Of a stretch of 64,000 bases of DNA, positions 8,674 to 16,082 are shown one piece after another. Within the stretch, counting starts at the first letter, position 1. Every line of letters begins with the position of its first letter. Origin of the DNA: Aureispira sp. CCB-E (GTDB lineage Bacteria; Bacteroidota; Bacteroidia; Chitinophagales; Saprospiraceae); the NCBI RefSeq assembly GCF_031326345.1, contig NZ_CP133671.1:3100001-3164000 (forward strand). The letters are read 5' to 3'. Position numbers and translations under genes: made by a program. A model generated the notes under the pieces. That model saw only the letters and a list, made by a program, of their open reading frames with translations. It ran no database searches and was not told the origin of the DNA.

Positions 8674-9798
8674 ATGATCTCTAAAAAAAATAGTAGCTAC
8701 ATAGTTGTTTTATTAGTCATTTTGTTAGGTTGTCAACGAGCCTTGGATAAAGTAGAGGATAATAGTTATCTATTTATATTCCCATTTAAAGATTCTACAG
8801 GGCTATATGGATATATGAATAATAAAGGGGAAACAATCGTAGAACCACAATTTAAGCATGCTAATTATTTTACAGAAGGTATTGCTTCTGTCGTTAAAGA
8901 TAGTCTATATGGTTATATAAAGTTAAATGGAGAATGGAAAATTAAACCTACTTTTAGGCATGCTAAGCCGTTTTTTAATGGATATGCAATTGTAGATCTA
9001 GCTGACTCTATGGGTATTTCTAAAGAGTACCTAATTTCAAAGCAAGGGAATGTTGTATATGAAAAACCTAAATCGTTAAGAAAGGTACTTAAAGGAGGTT
9101 TATTTGTCTGTTTAGAAAATGGTAACTCTATTATATTGAATACATTAGGCGATACGGTTAAGGTTGTTAGAGAAGGGGTTCTTTATGCTTCTACTAAAGA
9201 GAATATGTTTTTTTATACAGATTCAGGAATGGTTCAGTTTCATATTTCTACCAATAATCTTAAGCCCCTTGATTCATTTGATTATATAGGTCCGTTTAGT
9301 GATGGAATAGCAACTGCTATTAAAAATGGAAAGAATATTGTCATTGATGAGAATTTAGCAACTGTTTTTGTCATTCCTCCAGAACATAGAGGTTTGGATG
9401 AATGTAAAGAATCTAGAATAGGTTTTTCTAAAGATAAGAATAATAGAGTCTATAGTGGATTCTTGAATGAAAAGGGAGAGGTTGTGATTCCTCCAATTTA
9501 TCGTTCTGTACTTTTTTTTAGCGAAGGAGTTGCAGGAGCTTCTATTCAAAGCTCTAAGGGTGAGGTCTGGGGTTTTATAGATACATTAGGGAAGTGGTGT
9601 GTTGAGCCTCAGTTTGATGAAATTTGGGATAGTTATTGTAATGGGCTTGCTATTGTGAAAAAGGATGGGGATTGGGGATATGTTAATAAACAAGGGATAT
9701 GGGTTAAGAGGTGTAAGTTAGGTGAAAAGTGGGAAGATGTTATTGCTATAAGTAGATTTGATTACTTATATTCTACGACCTGTAATTGTAGGTTTTAA
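8674..9798 (+). CDS. WG-repeat lipoprotein
   Basis: A 374-residue protein with a lipobox (VILLGCQ, Cys20) followed by WG repeats: GLYGYMNNKGETIVEPQF, YGYIKLNGEWKIKPTF, a degenerate middle, VWGFIDTLGKWCVEPQF and DWGYVNKQGIW. WG repeats form small beta units in surface or periplasmic proteins of Bacteroidota and others; some act in protein binding and some as immunity-like partners. It starts 8 bases after the stop of the truncated frame to its left. No catalytic motif is seen. It ends before the left boundary of element 1. Confidence 0.8.
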   Translation: MISKKNSSYIVVLLVILLGCQRALDKVEDNSYLFIFPFKDSTGLYGYMNNKGETIVEPQFKHANYFTEGIASVVKDSLYGYIKLNGEWKIKPTFRHAKPFFNGYAIVDLADSMGISKEYLISKQGNVVYEKPKSLRKVLKGGLFVCLENGNSIILNTLGDTVKVVREGVLYASTKENMFFYTDSGMVQFHISTNNLKPLDSFDYIGPFSDGIATAIKNGKNIVIDENLATVFVIPPEHRGLDECKESRIGFSKDKNNRVYSGFLNEKGEVVIPPIYRSVLFFSEGVAGASIQSSKGEVWGFIDTLGKWCVEPQFDEIWDSYCNGLAIVKKDGDWGYVNKQGIWVKRCKLGEKWEDVIAISRFDYLYSTTCNCRF

Positions 9799-9866
9799 TA
9801 TTTTAAAGTAACCGTTAGAAGGATATTATTGTATGATTCCTAGAGTTAGGAAGTTAAGAACGAATA

Positions 9867-10490
9867 TTAAACAAAGTCATTAACAACCAACTTCCCATAC
9901 TCAGCAATCTTCCCAGCTCGATCCAAACGATTGACCACCTGCCTCGCCTTATAAAAGTCCTGGCGTTTCGCATTAATAAAATCCTTCAAAGCAAGCCCCG
10001 TAAAAGAACCCTGCATCATGCCATAAACCAAAATACGAGCCGCATAAGTTGGTTGCAGTGCTAGATCAGGCTGATTGACAAAATCCACCCGAAAGACCCG
10101 AGCCATCTTTTGATAATTCTCCTTCCAAGTCAATTGAACAAAACCCCGTCCAAAATAACCCGAGGACCAATATTGATTTTGACGGTTATACAGCTCCGTT
10201 TGGCTAGGAGTCGCACGCCGTTCCTGGACAGGACGAAAGTGACTTTCATGCCAAGCCGTTGCCAAGATATAAGCCAGCTTATTTTTATCTCCATCGCCAT
10301 AACGATGGAAAGCCGTCACAATCTTCCGAATAGAATCCTGTTGGGTTGCATCCATATAGCCAAAAGCATTTTCACAAGTTTGGATGGCTTTTTCTTGAGC
10401 CAGTTTTAAGCGAATTTTAATAACCAGGAGAAGGAGTAAAAAGAGCAGTATAGCACCGCCCATCCATTTTAACGTAGTGTTGTTTTTCAT
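9867..10490 (-). CDS. Membrane-anchored GH19 chitinase-like lysis enzyme, element 1
   Basis: A 207-residue protein starting at the ATG at 10490 (MKNNTTLKWM); longer frames upstream run inside the previous gene and are not homologous to the element 2 copy. One N-terminal transmembrane helix (about 10-28) is followed by a GH19-type domain: the HE pair at residues 81-82 where the family has its catalytic acid, and GRGFVQLTWKENY at 114-126, the family signature. Phage GH19 enzymes cut peptidoglycan or chitin-like glycans. With the anchor it probably acts at the inner membrane or in the virion during entry or release. It is the last gene of the leftward late operon and marks the left end of element 1. 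Confidence 0.82.
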   Translation of the reverse strand: MKNNTTLKWMGGAILLFLLLLLVIKIRLKLAQEKAIQTCENAFGYMDATQQDSIRKIVTAFHRYGDGDKNKLAYILATAWHESHFRPVQERRATPSQTELYNRQNQYWSSGYFGRGFVQLTWKENYQKMARVFRVDFVNQPDLALQPTYAARILVYGMMQGSFTGLALKDFINAKRQDFYKARQVVNRLDRAGKIAEYGKLVVNDFV

Positions 10491-11149
10491 GTTTGAATTT
10501 GTTGATACTGATAAATACCATAGGCAACTAAAGCACCAGCTGTCGCAACCACTCCAACCGTCACTGCCACTCGAGTCCAATCGGTTTTCATAGCAGGATA
10601 ATCCCGATTCAAGGAGTCAATCAATTGCCTTTCATAAGGACTATTAATACGCCTGTAATAAGCAATCATTCGCTGTCTAAAAGCATTAAAAATACGAGCC
10701 TGCCCTACTCGTAGGATTTGCCGATTGAGCGCCTGAACAGAAGCCACCCCAAAAGCACCATCCACCGAAAGGCGCTCTCCCAAATCATTAAGGGTGCGCT
10801 GCATTTCTTTGATGGCATTGCCTCCAGCGGAGCTTTTCATATCTGCTAAAATATCCGCAAGGGCTTGGCTCTGGATCAAGTCGCCTTGGATCTTATCCCA
10901 ATATTGAACCTTGTAAATCTGCATGGCTTCCCCAATAGACAATGCCTCCATTTCTGCTTTAGAGACCATGCGCCCACGCCAGGCAATGAGTGTCGGAGCG
11001 GCAATACTTCGATTGGTACCAATCAAGGTCCCCACCCCGACTTGATTGGATGACCAATTGCCCTTGTCGTTGTACAGATCCTGATAACCTGCCATGATAC
11101 GCCGCCACCGTCGTTTGGTGGGCAGCATCCAACTGTTGAAACTAGCCAT
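10487..11149 (-). CDS. GH108-like muramidase with peptidoglycan-binding domain and C-terminal anchor
   Basis: A 220-residue protein resembling the GH108/PG_binding_3 phage lysozyme family: an N-terminal helical domain with YNDKGNW and the AMQIYKVQYWDKIQGD segment (about 94-109), then a PG_binding_3-like part (MQRTLNDLGERLSVDGAFG, about 136-154), then a C-terminal transmembrane helix (about 196-215). The family usually has a catalytic Glu in an EGGY-like motif near the N-terminus; here the corresponding region reads MAGYQD, so activity is uncertain. The same slot in element 2 holds an unrelated Amidase_2 enzyme, a module swap. It overlaps the next gene's start by 4 bases. Confidence 0.7.
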   Translation of the reverse strand: MASFNSWMLPTKRRWRRIMAGYQDLYNDKGNWSSNQVGVGTLIGTNRSIAAPTLIAWRGRMVSKAEMEALSIGEAMQIYKVQYWDKIQGDLIQSQALADILADMKSSAGGNAIKEMQRTLNDLGERLSVDGAFGVASVQALNRQILRVGQARIFNAFRQRMIAYYRRINSPYERQLIDSLNRDYPAMKTDWTRVAVTVGVVATAGALVAYGIYQYQQIQT

Positions 11150-11191
11150 AGGAAGAGGTTTTTGAAGCGGTTTTGAAAAAGCAACAGCAAC

Positions 11192-11392
11192 TCAAGCGCT
11201 TGGTGCTGGAGTTGCTGGAGTAGATTGGGCATAGAGCCAACGAAAAAATAAAAGGACAAGGAGCACAAGCAAAATAGGTTTGAGTAGGTCAAAGAGTTCT
11301 TGTGTCAAAGAAGGTTCTTTTTGCTCTTGACTTGACCACCACCAATAGCCTGTACTACCAGCACCTAATAAAAAAGGAAGTAATAAAAACAT
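11192..11392 (-). CDS. Small two-helix membrane protein, element 1
   Basis: A 66-residue protein with an N-terminal helix containing LLGAGSTGYWWW, a charged middle (QEQKEPSLTQELFDLLKPI) and a second helix (LLVLLVLLFFRWLY). The element 2 homologue at 34818-35027 has the same plan, with GAGGTGFLWW, a charged middle and LLVLLFLRWLY. A small membrane component of the virion or a holin-like protein are both possible. It lies 15 bases downstream of the previous gene of the late operon. Confidence 0.7.
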   Translation of the reverse strand: MFLLLPFLLGAGSTGYWWWSSQEQKEPSLTQELFDLLKPILLVLLVLLFFRWLYAQSTPATPAPSA

Positions 11393-11406
11393 GGGTTTAG
11401 ATTGTT

Positions 11407-11784
11407 TTAAGCGGCTGCAAGATTGGTCTGCAATTGAGCTAAAGTAATGCTCTTTTGTTGGGTGTATCGAAGGAGCATTTGCTCGGTTCTATCTCCAAAG
11501 ATGCCATCCTCTTCTAGTAGAGGAATGAAGGTTGGAGCGTGTTTTTGATGTTCTTGATTTAAGAGCTGTTGCAGCTGTCGCACTTGTTCTCCTTGACTGC
11601 CTTTTTTTAGGAGGAGGCTTTCAGGATTAGAGGTAGTTGTATTATTAGAAACCGCTGTTGGTTTGGAACCTGTTAAAAGGGTTCCTTTAAAAAGGCGATG
11701 TCGATAAAAATACAAGACAAGCAAGAGCACCAACAAACCAACGGCAAGGAGTGGTTTTTGATATTGGATCAGTTTTTCTTTCAT
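11407..11784 (-). CDS. Single-helix protein with peptidoglycan-binding-like C-terminal domain, element 1
   Basis: A 125-residue protein. A transmembrane helix lies near residues 12-26 and a Ser/Thr/Asn linker follows. The last 65 residues look like a PG_binding_1-type three-helix domain: LLKKGSQGEQVRQLQQLLN, then DGIFGDRTEQMLLRYTQ. Such domains bind peptidoglycan stem peptides. The element 2 homologue (35027-35422) keeps KGSKGKQVEELQQLLN and DGIFGSATEAMLKKYT. It would place a wall-binding domain on the outside of a membrane, fitting a virion membrane protein used at entry. No catalytic residues are seen. Confidence 0.75.
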   Translation of the reverse strand: MKEKLIQYQKPLLAVGLLVLLLVLYFYRHRLFKGTLLTGSKPTAVSNNTTTSNPESLLLKKGSQGEQVRQLQQLLNQEHQKHAPTFIPLLEEDGIFGDRTEQMLLRYTQQKSITLAQLQTNLAAA

Positions 11785-11785
11785 G

Positions 11786-12025
11786 TTAAATGGGTTGATC
11801 TTGGTTTTCTCCTCCTGCTACTTCCAAGTTTTTGGCTTGAGCGCTGGTGGTTTGAGGCGCAGGGGCATTTTTAGTTAAATCTTTGTTGGTCGTTTTCTTT
11901 GGAGCTGCTTTTTCAGCTGCTTGTTTTTCGGCTTTCTTTTTCTTGAGATAGAAGAAAGTGCCCACTCCCAAAAGAGCCACAACAAAGAAAATGCCCGCTA
12001 TTTTATACGAAGGTTTTGATAACAT
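11786..12025 (-). CDS. Small single-helix membrane protein with Lys/Ala-rich tail, element 1
   Basis: A 79-residue protein using the ATG at 12025 (MLSKPSYKIAG); a longer frame upstream is not conserved in element 2. A helix at about 8-27 (IAGIFFVVALLGVGTFFYL) is followed by KKKKAEKQAAEKAAPKK and a polar tail. The homologue at 35424-35666 has the same helix, a KQKEKEAKMD stretch and a similar tail. Function unknown; it probably lies in the virion or host membrane with the basic tail facing DNA or the capsid. Confidence 0.65.
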   Translation of the reverse strand: MLSKPSYKIAGIFFVVALLGVGTFFYLKKKKAEKQAAEKAAPKKTTNKDLTKNAPAPQTTSAQAKNLEVAGGENQDQPI

Positions 12026-12097
12026 GCTAGTTGATGATTTTATAAAGAAGGTATTAAGAATAAGTAGAAACAACTCTAAACGTAGTGTTACGCATCG

Positions 12098-12529
12098 TTA
12101 AGTTGTCACGGCTTGCAATTGATGGATGCGTTGATAAATCAAGTCAAAGTAACTCAAGCTGTTGATGCCTGTTTTTAGATTACAATCCACATGACAAGCT
12201 TTCATAGGAATGGTGATGTCCACGCCATATTTGACCTTGTAGGCTTTGACCGTTGCCATAAAACGAGCAGGATCCAAATCATAGAGCTCTTTGATGGGAT
12301 TGCAACGCTCCGAAAAATCAAAGTAATATCGAGTGATCAACCCTTTGTTGAGTCGAACAAGCAAAGGATTTGGATCATAAACCACTGTTTGTCCATGCTC
12401 GTCTTGGAGATTGACCGTCACATCAATTTCTCGTTGCTCCACCGCTTTCTTTTGGCGTTTACCAATCAGATAAGCAAGAGCAATTGCCAGGAGTGCCCCA
12501 GCGCCTAAAAATAGGTGTTTGTTTTCCAT
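12098..12529 (-). CDS. Conserved single-helix virion-like protein (YYFDFSERC family), element 1
   Basis: A 143-residue protein with an N-terminal helix (about 5-21) ending in GKRQKK. Its core is strongly conserved with the element 2 copy (35726-36181): TRYYFDFSERC, PIKELYDLD and RFMATVKAYKVKYGVDI, followed by a Cys pair (KACHVDC against AACNVGC) that could form a disulphide. The conservation is higher than in most neighbours, which suggests a structural role such as a vertex or membrane-capsid linker. No family is recognised. Confidence 0.7.
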   Translation of the reverse strand: MENKHLFLGAGALLAIALAYLIGKRQKKAVEQREIDVTVNLQDEHGQTVVYDPNPLLVRLNKGLITRYYFDFSERCNPIKELYDLDPARFMATVKAYKVKYGVDITIPMKACHVDCNLKTGINSLSYFDLIYQRIHQLQAVTT

Positions 12530-12558
12530 AACAATGGGCTTTTTAGGGGAAGTTTGAA

Positions 12559-13602
12559 TTAAGTTAAAATAAGATCAAGGGCATCGTTGGTACGACTATC
12601 TTGCGGATCATAGCTCTTGCTGTAGTCCGTTCCTGTCTCAGGATCTAGATAGGTAAACAGCCACCCATCGCCCCCTTTGGAGGTTGGAGCGGTTAAGGTT
12701 CGGATGGCTTCCCATTCGGTTACTTTGTTGAGCTGATCAATGGCTTCCACCCAGCGCTGCACAAAAGTATAGAGATTCCCTGCAGGATAAGCGGCTTTGC
12801 CGTTGTCGTTCACTTTGACCAACCAACGATCATCCACTTGATGCCCATTAAAATCTTTAAAAAAGTCCAACTCGCTGCGTTGTCCCCAATACCACCAAAT
12901 ATTATCGGCACTAATGGTGGTTGAAACGGTTGTTCCTAGCAGCAAATTCAATTGTACCGAGGGCAACCACCAAGGCATGGTGGGATCTCGTTTGTTGCTG
13001 AGATTTAAGCCCTCCCAGCCCCTATCCAAGAGCTTTTGTAAATCCGATCTTAGGGCAGGTCCTTGTGATTCGTGTTTGCCATAAATCGGGAAGGTCAAAT
13101 AACGCTTGGCAGGATCCGAATGGACGTCCACGCCAGATACTTTGTCAAAGAGCTGGTCAATGGCTTTTTGTGTATCGGAGTTGAATTTAATCAACTCCCT
13201 GCCAATATCGTACTTAGCACGAATGATGTCCATGACCGCTACTTTGGATTGTAAATGCTCTGCTTTGGCAGTAATCAAAGCTTGTGCTCGAGTGCCTTTG
13301 ATGTAAAGCGGCTCTTTTTGTTTGGGTTGGTTTTCGTTGCCTGTGTTGCCACTGTTAAAACTAGAATTGTTATGACCAAATAAAAAGGCAATCTGTTCTT
13401 TGGTCAAACCTGTGTTTTGACTGGAGACATTGTTGCGTCCTGTAACCACTGGCGTTGAAGCAGCGGTTTCTTTTTTGGTGGTAACAGTGGGCTCTTCTTC
13501 TTTTTTAGGACGGAGTACCGCCCAAACCGCCCAACCGCCAAGGGCTAGAATGAGCAGCAAACCAATGACCAATAAGGGTGTTTTATTCGTTGGATTTTCC
13601 AT
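12559..13602 (-). CDS. Large single-helix virion-like protein, element 1
   Basis: A 347-residue protein with an N-terminal transmembrane helix (about 9-29, LLVIGLLLILALGGWAVWAV), a low-complexity Thr/Asn/Gly linker to about 95, and a folded C-terminal part. The element 2 copy (36181-37122) shares VVTGRNNVSS-like and LTFPIYGKHESQGPALR segments and a Trp-rich IWWYWG or VWWMNQG stretch followed by LDFFKxxNGHxV. The type (long linker, one helix, conserved globular end) suits a spike, penton-associated or entry protein. It overlaps the upstream gene by 20 bases. Function not known. Confidence 0.7.
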   Translation of the reverse strand: MENPTNKTPLLVIGLLLILALGGWAVWAVLRPKKEEEPTVTTKKETAASTPVVTGRNNVSSQNTGLTKEQIAFLFGHNNSSFNSGNTGNENQPKQKEPLYIKGTRAQALITAKAEHLQSKVAVMDIIRAKYDIGRELIKFNSDTQKAIDQLFDKVSGVDVHSDPAKRYLTFPIYGKHESQGPALRSDLQKLLDRGWEGLNLSNKRDPTMPWWLPSVQLNLLLGTTVSTTISADNIWWYWGQRSELDFFKDFNGHQVDDRWLVKVNDNGKAAYPAGNLYTFVQRWVEAIDQLNKVTEWEAIRTLTAPTSKGGDGWLFTYLDPETGTDYSKSYDPQDSRTNDALDLILT

Positions 13603-13948
13603 GCTTAAAAAAGATTAATAGGGCGATTAATAAGACAACTCCACCAATGACGCCTCCAATCAACCAGGGCGAAGGTTTGGGGGGAGGATCAGGAGCAGGC
13701 ACATAGGTTGGAGTGGACGGACTGGGTTTGCCCATCAAGGATCCTAAGAAGCCTGTAATGCTGTCCAAACCATTGGCACTGGCATTGATAATATCAGCGG
13801 CATTTTGTGGTTTTTTGTTGGACGCTTGATTGGAGTCGCTGTTAGCGTTGTTGTTGTTTTGATTTTTGTTTCGGTCTTCACTCACCGTGCCTTCCCCTTC
13901 TAAATGGCAAGCCATAAAGAGGGGGGCATTAGGATCTTCACAAGCCAT
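13583..13948 (-). CDS. Small C-terminally anchored protein, element 1
   Basis: A 121-residue protein with an Asn/Gln-rich N-terminal half, then DIINASANGLDSITGFLGSLMGKPSPSTPTYVPAPDPPPKPSPW and a C-terminal helix (WLIGGVIGGVVLLIALLIFF). The element 2 copy (37103-37468) keeps GIIGASAGGLDSITNFI, TPAYVPPPPP and WLIGGIAAGVVVLIIV. The conserved GLDSIT helix before a Pro-rich stalk and an anchor is the family mark. It overlaps the next gene by 20 bases. Probably a virion membrane protein; function unknown. Confidence 0.7.
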   Translation of the reverse strand: MACEDPNAPLFMACHLEGEGTVSEDRNKNQNNNNANSDSNQASNKKPQNAADIINASANGLDSITGFLGSLMGKPSPSTPTYVPAPDPPPKPSPWLIGGVIGGVVLLIALLIFFKHGKSNE

Positions 13949-13950
13949 GG

Positions 13951-14313
13951 TTATACTTTTTTAACGAAGTGAAAAGAAAGTGCCAACATAAAAAGAACGA
14001 TGCTGATTTGCAGCGCAAGCCCTGTGATGCTTTTAGCCGTGCAATAACCACAAGGTTTGTTGGGTGTTGCTGTTGGTGTGGGCGTTGGCGTTGTTGTTGG
14101 TACTGTGGTGGTAGTCGTACTAAGAGTTGGATTGGATGGGTTGACCAAATTCTCATTGTTGGAGTTGGTCGTAGTTGGGTTGACCGTATTTTCTAATACC
14201 TGAGGAGTGTTTTTAGTGGGTTTGGGATCAGGAACAGAAGGCATTGCAGTGGTGGTAATCGTTGCAATCGGAGCCGTTGCCATACGAGATTCAGAAAGGG
14301 TACCTAGACTCAT
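13951..14313 (-). CDS. Thr/Pro-rich protein with CxxC before a C-terminal helix, element 1
   Basis: A 120-residue protein. Residues 30-85 are very rich in Thr, Pro and Asn (a stalk), followed by PCGYCTAKSI and one transmembrane helix (LALQISIVLFMLALSFHFV). In the element 2 copy (37468-37779) the same end reads PCGLCKAKSI plus a helix. The short start MSLGTLSE also matches TGTLAELRG there. The paired Cys just outside the membrane could form a disulphide or bind metal. It overlaps the upstream gene by 4 bases. Confidence 0.7.
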   Translation of the reverse strand: MSLGTLSESRMATAPIATITTTAMPSVPDPKPTKNTPQVLENTVNPTTTNSNNENLVNPSNPTLSTTTTTVPTTTPTPTPTATPNKPCGYCTAKSITGLALQISIVLFMLALSFHFVKKV

Positions 14314-14573
14314 GATGTAGGGTGTTTGGAGTAAAAGAAAAGAAGGAGTAGAAGCAGCAATAAAACAACAACAGAGGCGCTAATGATGAGCAGTTGATCC
14401 CGCCGTTGTTGAACTTGCAGTTGTTGGCTAGCCTGAGCCGTTTGTGCTTGAGCCAAGGAGCCAAAAATGACTTTGAGGTCTTTGTTGGACAGTCCTTGGG
14501 TGCCAATATTTAAACCACCATCCAAGATGCCAATATCACCTGTGGAGATGGATTCAAAAACAGAACCTGCCAT
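14310..14573 (-). CDS. Small single-helix protein, element 1
   Basis: An 87-residue protein; the ATG at 14573 (MAGSVFESISTGDIG) is chosen because it lines up with MAVGQFFDSIQTGDIL of the element 2 copy (37779-38036). Both have SIxTGDI, a Gly-rich stretch, a FGSLAQAQ or FGAMAQSD helix, a QQRRDQ-type basic turn and a C-terminal helix of about 20 residues. Its closeness to the capsid candidate gene (139 bases downstream of it) suggests a virion component. Confidence 0.7.
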   Translation of the reverse strand: MAGSVFESISTGDIGILDGGLNIGTQGLSNKDLKVIFGSLAQAQTAQASQQLQVQQRRDQLLIISASVVVLLLLLLLLFFYSKHPTS

Positions 14574-14712
14574 AGAAAAAGCATTAAAACAAGCCAAGTT
14601 GCATGAGGGAAGACAATTCCTTTTGATGGGTCGAGCAACAAGGAGGAGATCCTAAAAAGTACGGGGGAGGTCTTCCCGCAACTTGGCTTTAAGGGTTAAA
14701 GGAGGGTTGGTG

Positions 14713-15402
14713 TTATTTGGTGAAGGTGGTATCTAGGGTGATGTTGGCACCAATGCCCCGATAAATAGGCACTTCTAAATAGCCAAAGCCATCTAAGGTG
14801 ACGTCAATGTCTGCTAGGACTCGAATGGTGGTTTGTTCGTCACTAGCCAACGATTTGGGATACAAAATATTTCGGTCGCCCATGCTAGAACCATCGTGTT
14901 TGAATTGACGCTCGACCATTTTAGCGGTAAAATGTTTGTCGTTGTCCGCATCAATGTGCATGCCATTAATGACCAATTGTTTGCCTTGACGAGCCAATTG
15001 GGCAATGGTTTGTAAGGTACCAGGACCATAGGTTCCACCAATTTCCAAGCCGATCAAAAAGTCAGCATGATCACCAGGGAAAATTTCAGGGCTATCGCCA
15101 TCAATACCAATCTTCACCATGGCTTTTTCTGGAAATTTATAGCTGCCATCTTCCTTTTTTTCATCGGACAAAAGCAAGGTCAATTCCAATTGTCCTTGTT
15201 CGTCGCTGCCTTGTTTTTGAACCAAGATAGAATAGTTGGCATCAACAATACCACCTGCTTTTTGGACATCGGTGATTAATTCCTGCTCAACAGTCCCAGC
15301 AGGTAGAGGACGATAGGATAATTCACCATCGACATAAGCCCAAGGGCTCGCCATGCATAAATCTTTGGTGAAAGGGGCATAAATACGTTTTACATTCGCC
15401 AT
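14713..15402 (-). CDS. Candidate major capsid protein, element 1
   Basis: A 229-residue soluble protein with no helix anchor, the only larger soluble protein in the late operon. It is beta-rich by eye with alternating hydrophobics. The element 2 copy (38117-38818, 233 aa) matches end to end: IYAPFTKDL/VYIPITKDL at the start, LLSDEKKEDGSY/LPDSKKEDGTY, GMHIDADNDKHFTAKMVER/GMHLDADDDQHYTSKMVER and a C-terminal LEVPIYRGIGANIT/LEMPVYRGVGVNVT. Full-length conservation with no gaps of note, the central place among small membrane proteins and the late promoter upstream fit a major coat protein. No jelly-roll fold can be proven from sequence alone; a fibre or other abundant virion protein is the alternative. 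Confidence 0.6.
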   Translation of the reverse strand: MANVKRIYAPFTKDLCMASPWAYVDGELSYRPLPAGTVEQELITDVQKAGGIVDANYSILVQKQGSDEQGQLELTLLLSDEKKEDGSYKFPEKAMVKIGIDGDSPEIFPGDHADFLIGLEIGGTYGPGTLQTIAQLARQGKQLVINGMHIDADNDKHFTAKMVERQFKHDGSSMGDRNILYPKSLASDEQTTIRVLADIDVTLDGFGYLEVPIYRGIGANITLDTTFTK

Positions 15403-15740
15403 TTTCTAAGTTTCGTTTTGAGTTTGGTAGTAATAAAAGAATAAGCAGTTTGGACTTTCTTAATTGCCCATAGATAAGAGCGTTTGAAGAGGGCAAAATT
15501 GAGGATAAAAAGAAAGAGCAAGGAAAGGAACATTAAACCCGTTCTAAAGGCATCTAAGGCAAGGATCAATTGGTTTTGATACTCTATCAAGGCATACAAT
15601 CGGAGGATTTCATTGGCTTGATTTTCGAGTTCTAAAAAGTGCAATTGTTGCAACAAACTATCCACGCCATCCGAGCAATAGATCCCGACATTAAACAGGC
15701 TTAACAAACTGGTAAAAACCGATTTAAGAAGCGCTTTCAT
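15390..15740 (-). CDS. Two-helix membrane protein, element 1
   Basis: A 116-residue protein: an amphipathic N-terminal segment (MKALLKSVFTSLLSLFNVGIY), a central acidic helix (ENQANEILRLYALIEYQNQL), a strong transmembrane helix (about 66-86) and a basic tail. The element 2 copy (38820-39155) keeps LFNVGLYK, DGMDSL, EEQANELIRLYQLVEYQ and the helix. It overlaps the capsid candidate gene by 13 bases, which suggests coupled translation. Probably a virion membrane protein. Confidence 0.72.
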   Translation of the reverse strand: MKALLKSVFTSLLSLFNVGIYCSDGVDSLLQQLHFLELENQANEILRLYALIEYQNQLILALDAFRTGLMFLSLLFLFILNFALFKRSYLWAIKKVQTAYSFITTKLKTKLRKWRM

Positions 15741-15857
15741 TTAGAGGAGTTTTTTGTTGATAATCAGGATTAGTAAAACCACCAATCCAATGACACCAAC
15801 GCCAAGGTAATCGGGTTTGATAATGAGGGTGTGTTTGGATTCATCAGGGATGAGCAT
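15741..15857 (-). CDS. 38-residue single-helix membrane protein, element 1
   Basis: A short gene starting MLIPDESKH at 15857 and ending NKKLL-stop at 15741-15743. The protein is one polar head, IKPDYLGVGVIGL and a helix ending LIINKK. The element 2 counterpart at 39156-39266 reads MLIPEKMEI, IKPDYLGIGLIGL and LVINKKVL. Conservation at protein level in both copies, the same position as first gene after the late promoter, and abutting of the next gene make it a real gene despite its size. Confidence 0.75.
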   Translation of the reverse strand: MLIPDESKHTLIIKPDYLGVGVIGLVVLLILIINKKLL

Positions 15858-15906
15858 AATAAAAACAAGGGTTTTAGGAAGTAATTAGGCTGCTTTTTTG
15901 ACAAGA

Positions 15907-15939
15907 CAAAGATGCGGTAAAAAATGCTAAAAAAACGAA
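15907..15939 (-). promoter_or_regulatory. Candidate late promoter, element 1
   Basis: On the minus strand TTCG (15936-15939) is followed by exactly 21 bases and CATCTTTG (15907-15914), close to the Bacteroidota TTG and TAnnTTTG boxes. The element 2 copy at 39337-39369 has the same two boxes with the same 21-base spacing, although the spacer and surroundings differ. It stands 50 bases upstream of the first gene of the virion operon. The rest of the 15858-16082 gap has no gene. Confidence 0.65.
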
Positions 15940-16082
15940 TATGAACGAAGCATTCAAGGTTGAAAGAGGCGTAATTCTAGCAACTTTAAAGCGGCTTTTT
16001 GGATTAAAAACAACCTTGAACAAACGGCAGTTAAACGGATTAAAAAGAGGACCGAAAAAAATATACGCCTGAAATTACGCTT

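Noticed and set aside
8674-9798. Immunity gene of a toxin-immunity pair
   Set aside because: The truncated frame at 8504-8665 lies in front of it, but nothing identifies a toxin domain; left as a suggestion only.
12191-12508. 105-codon plus-strand frame
   Set aside because: Antisense to the conserved YYFDFSERC gene, which has a homologue in element 2; the antisense frame is not conserved.
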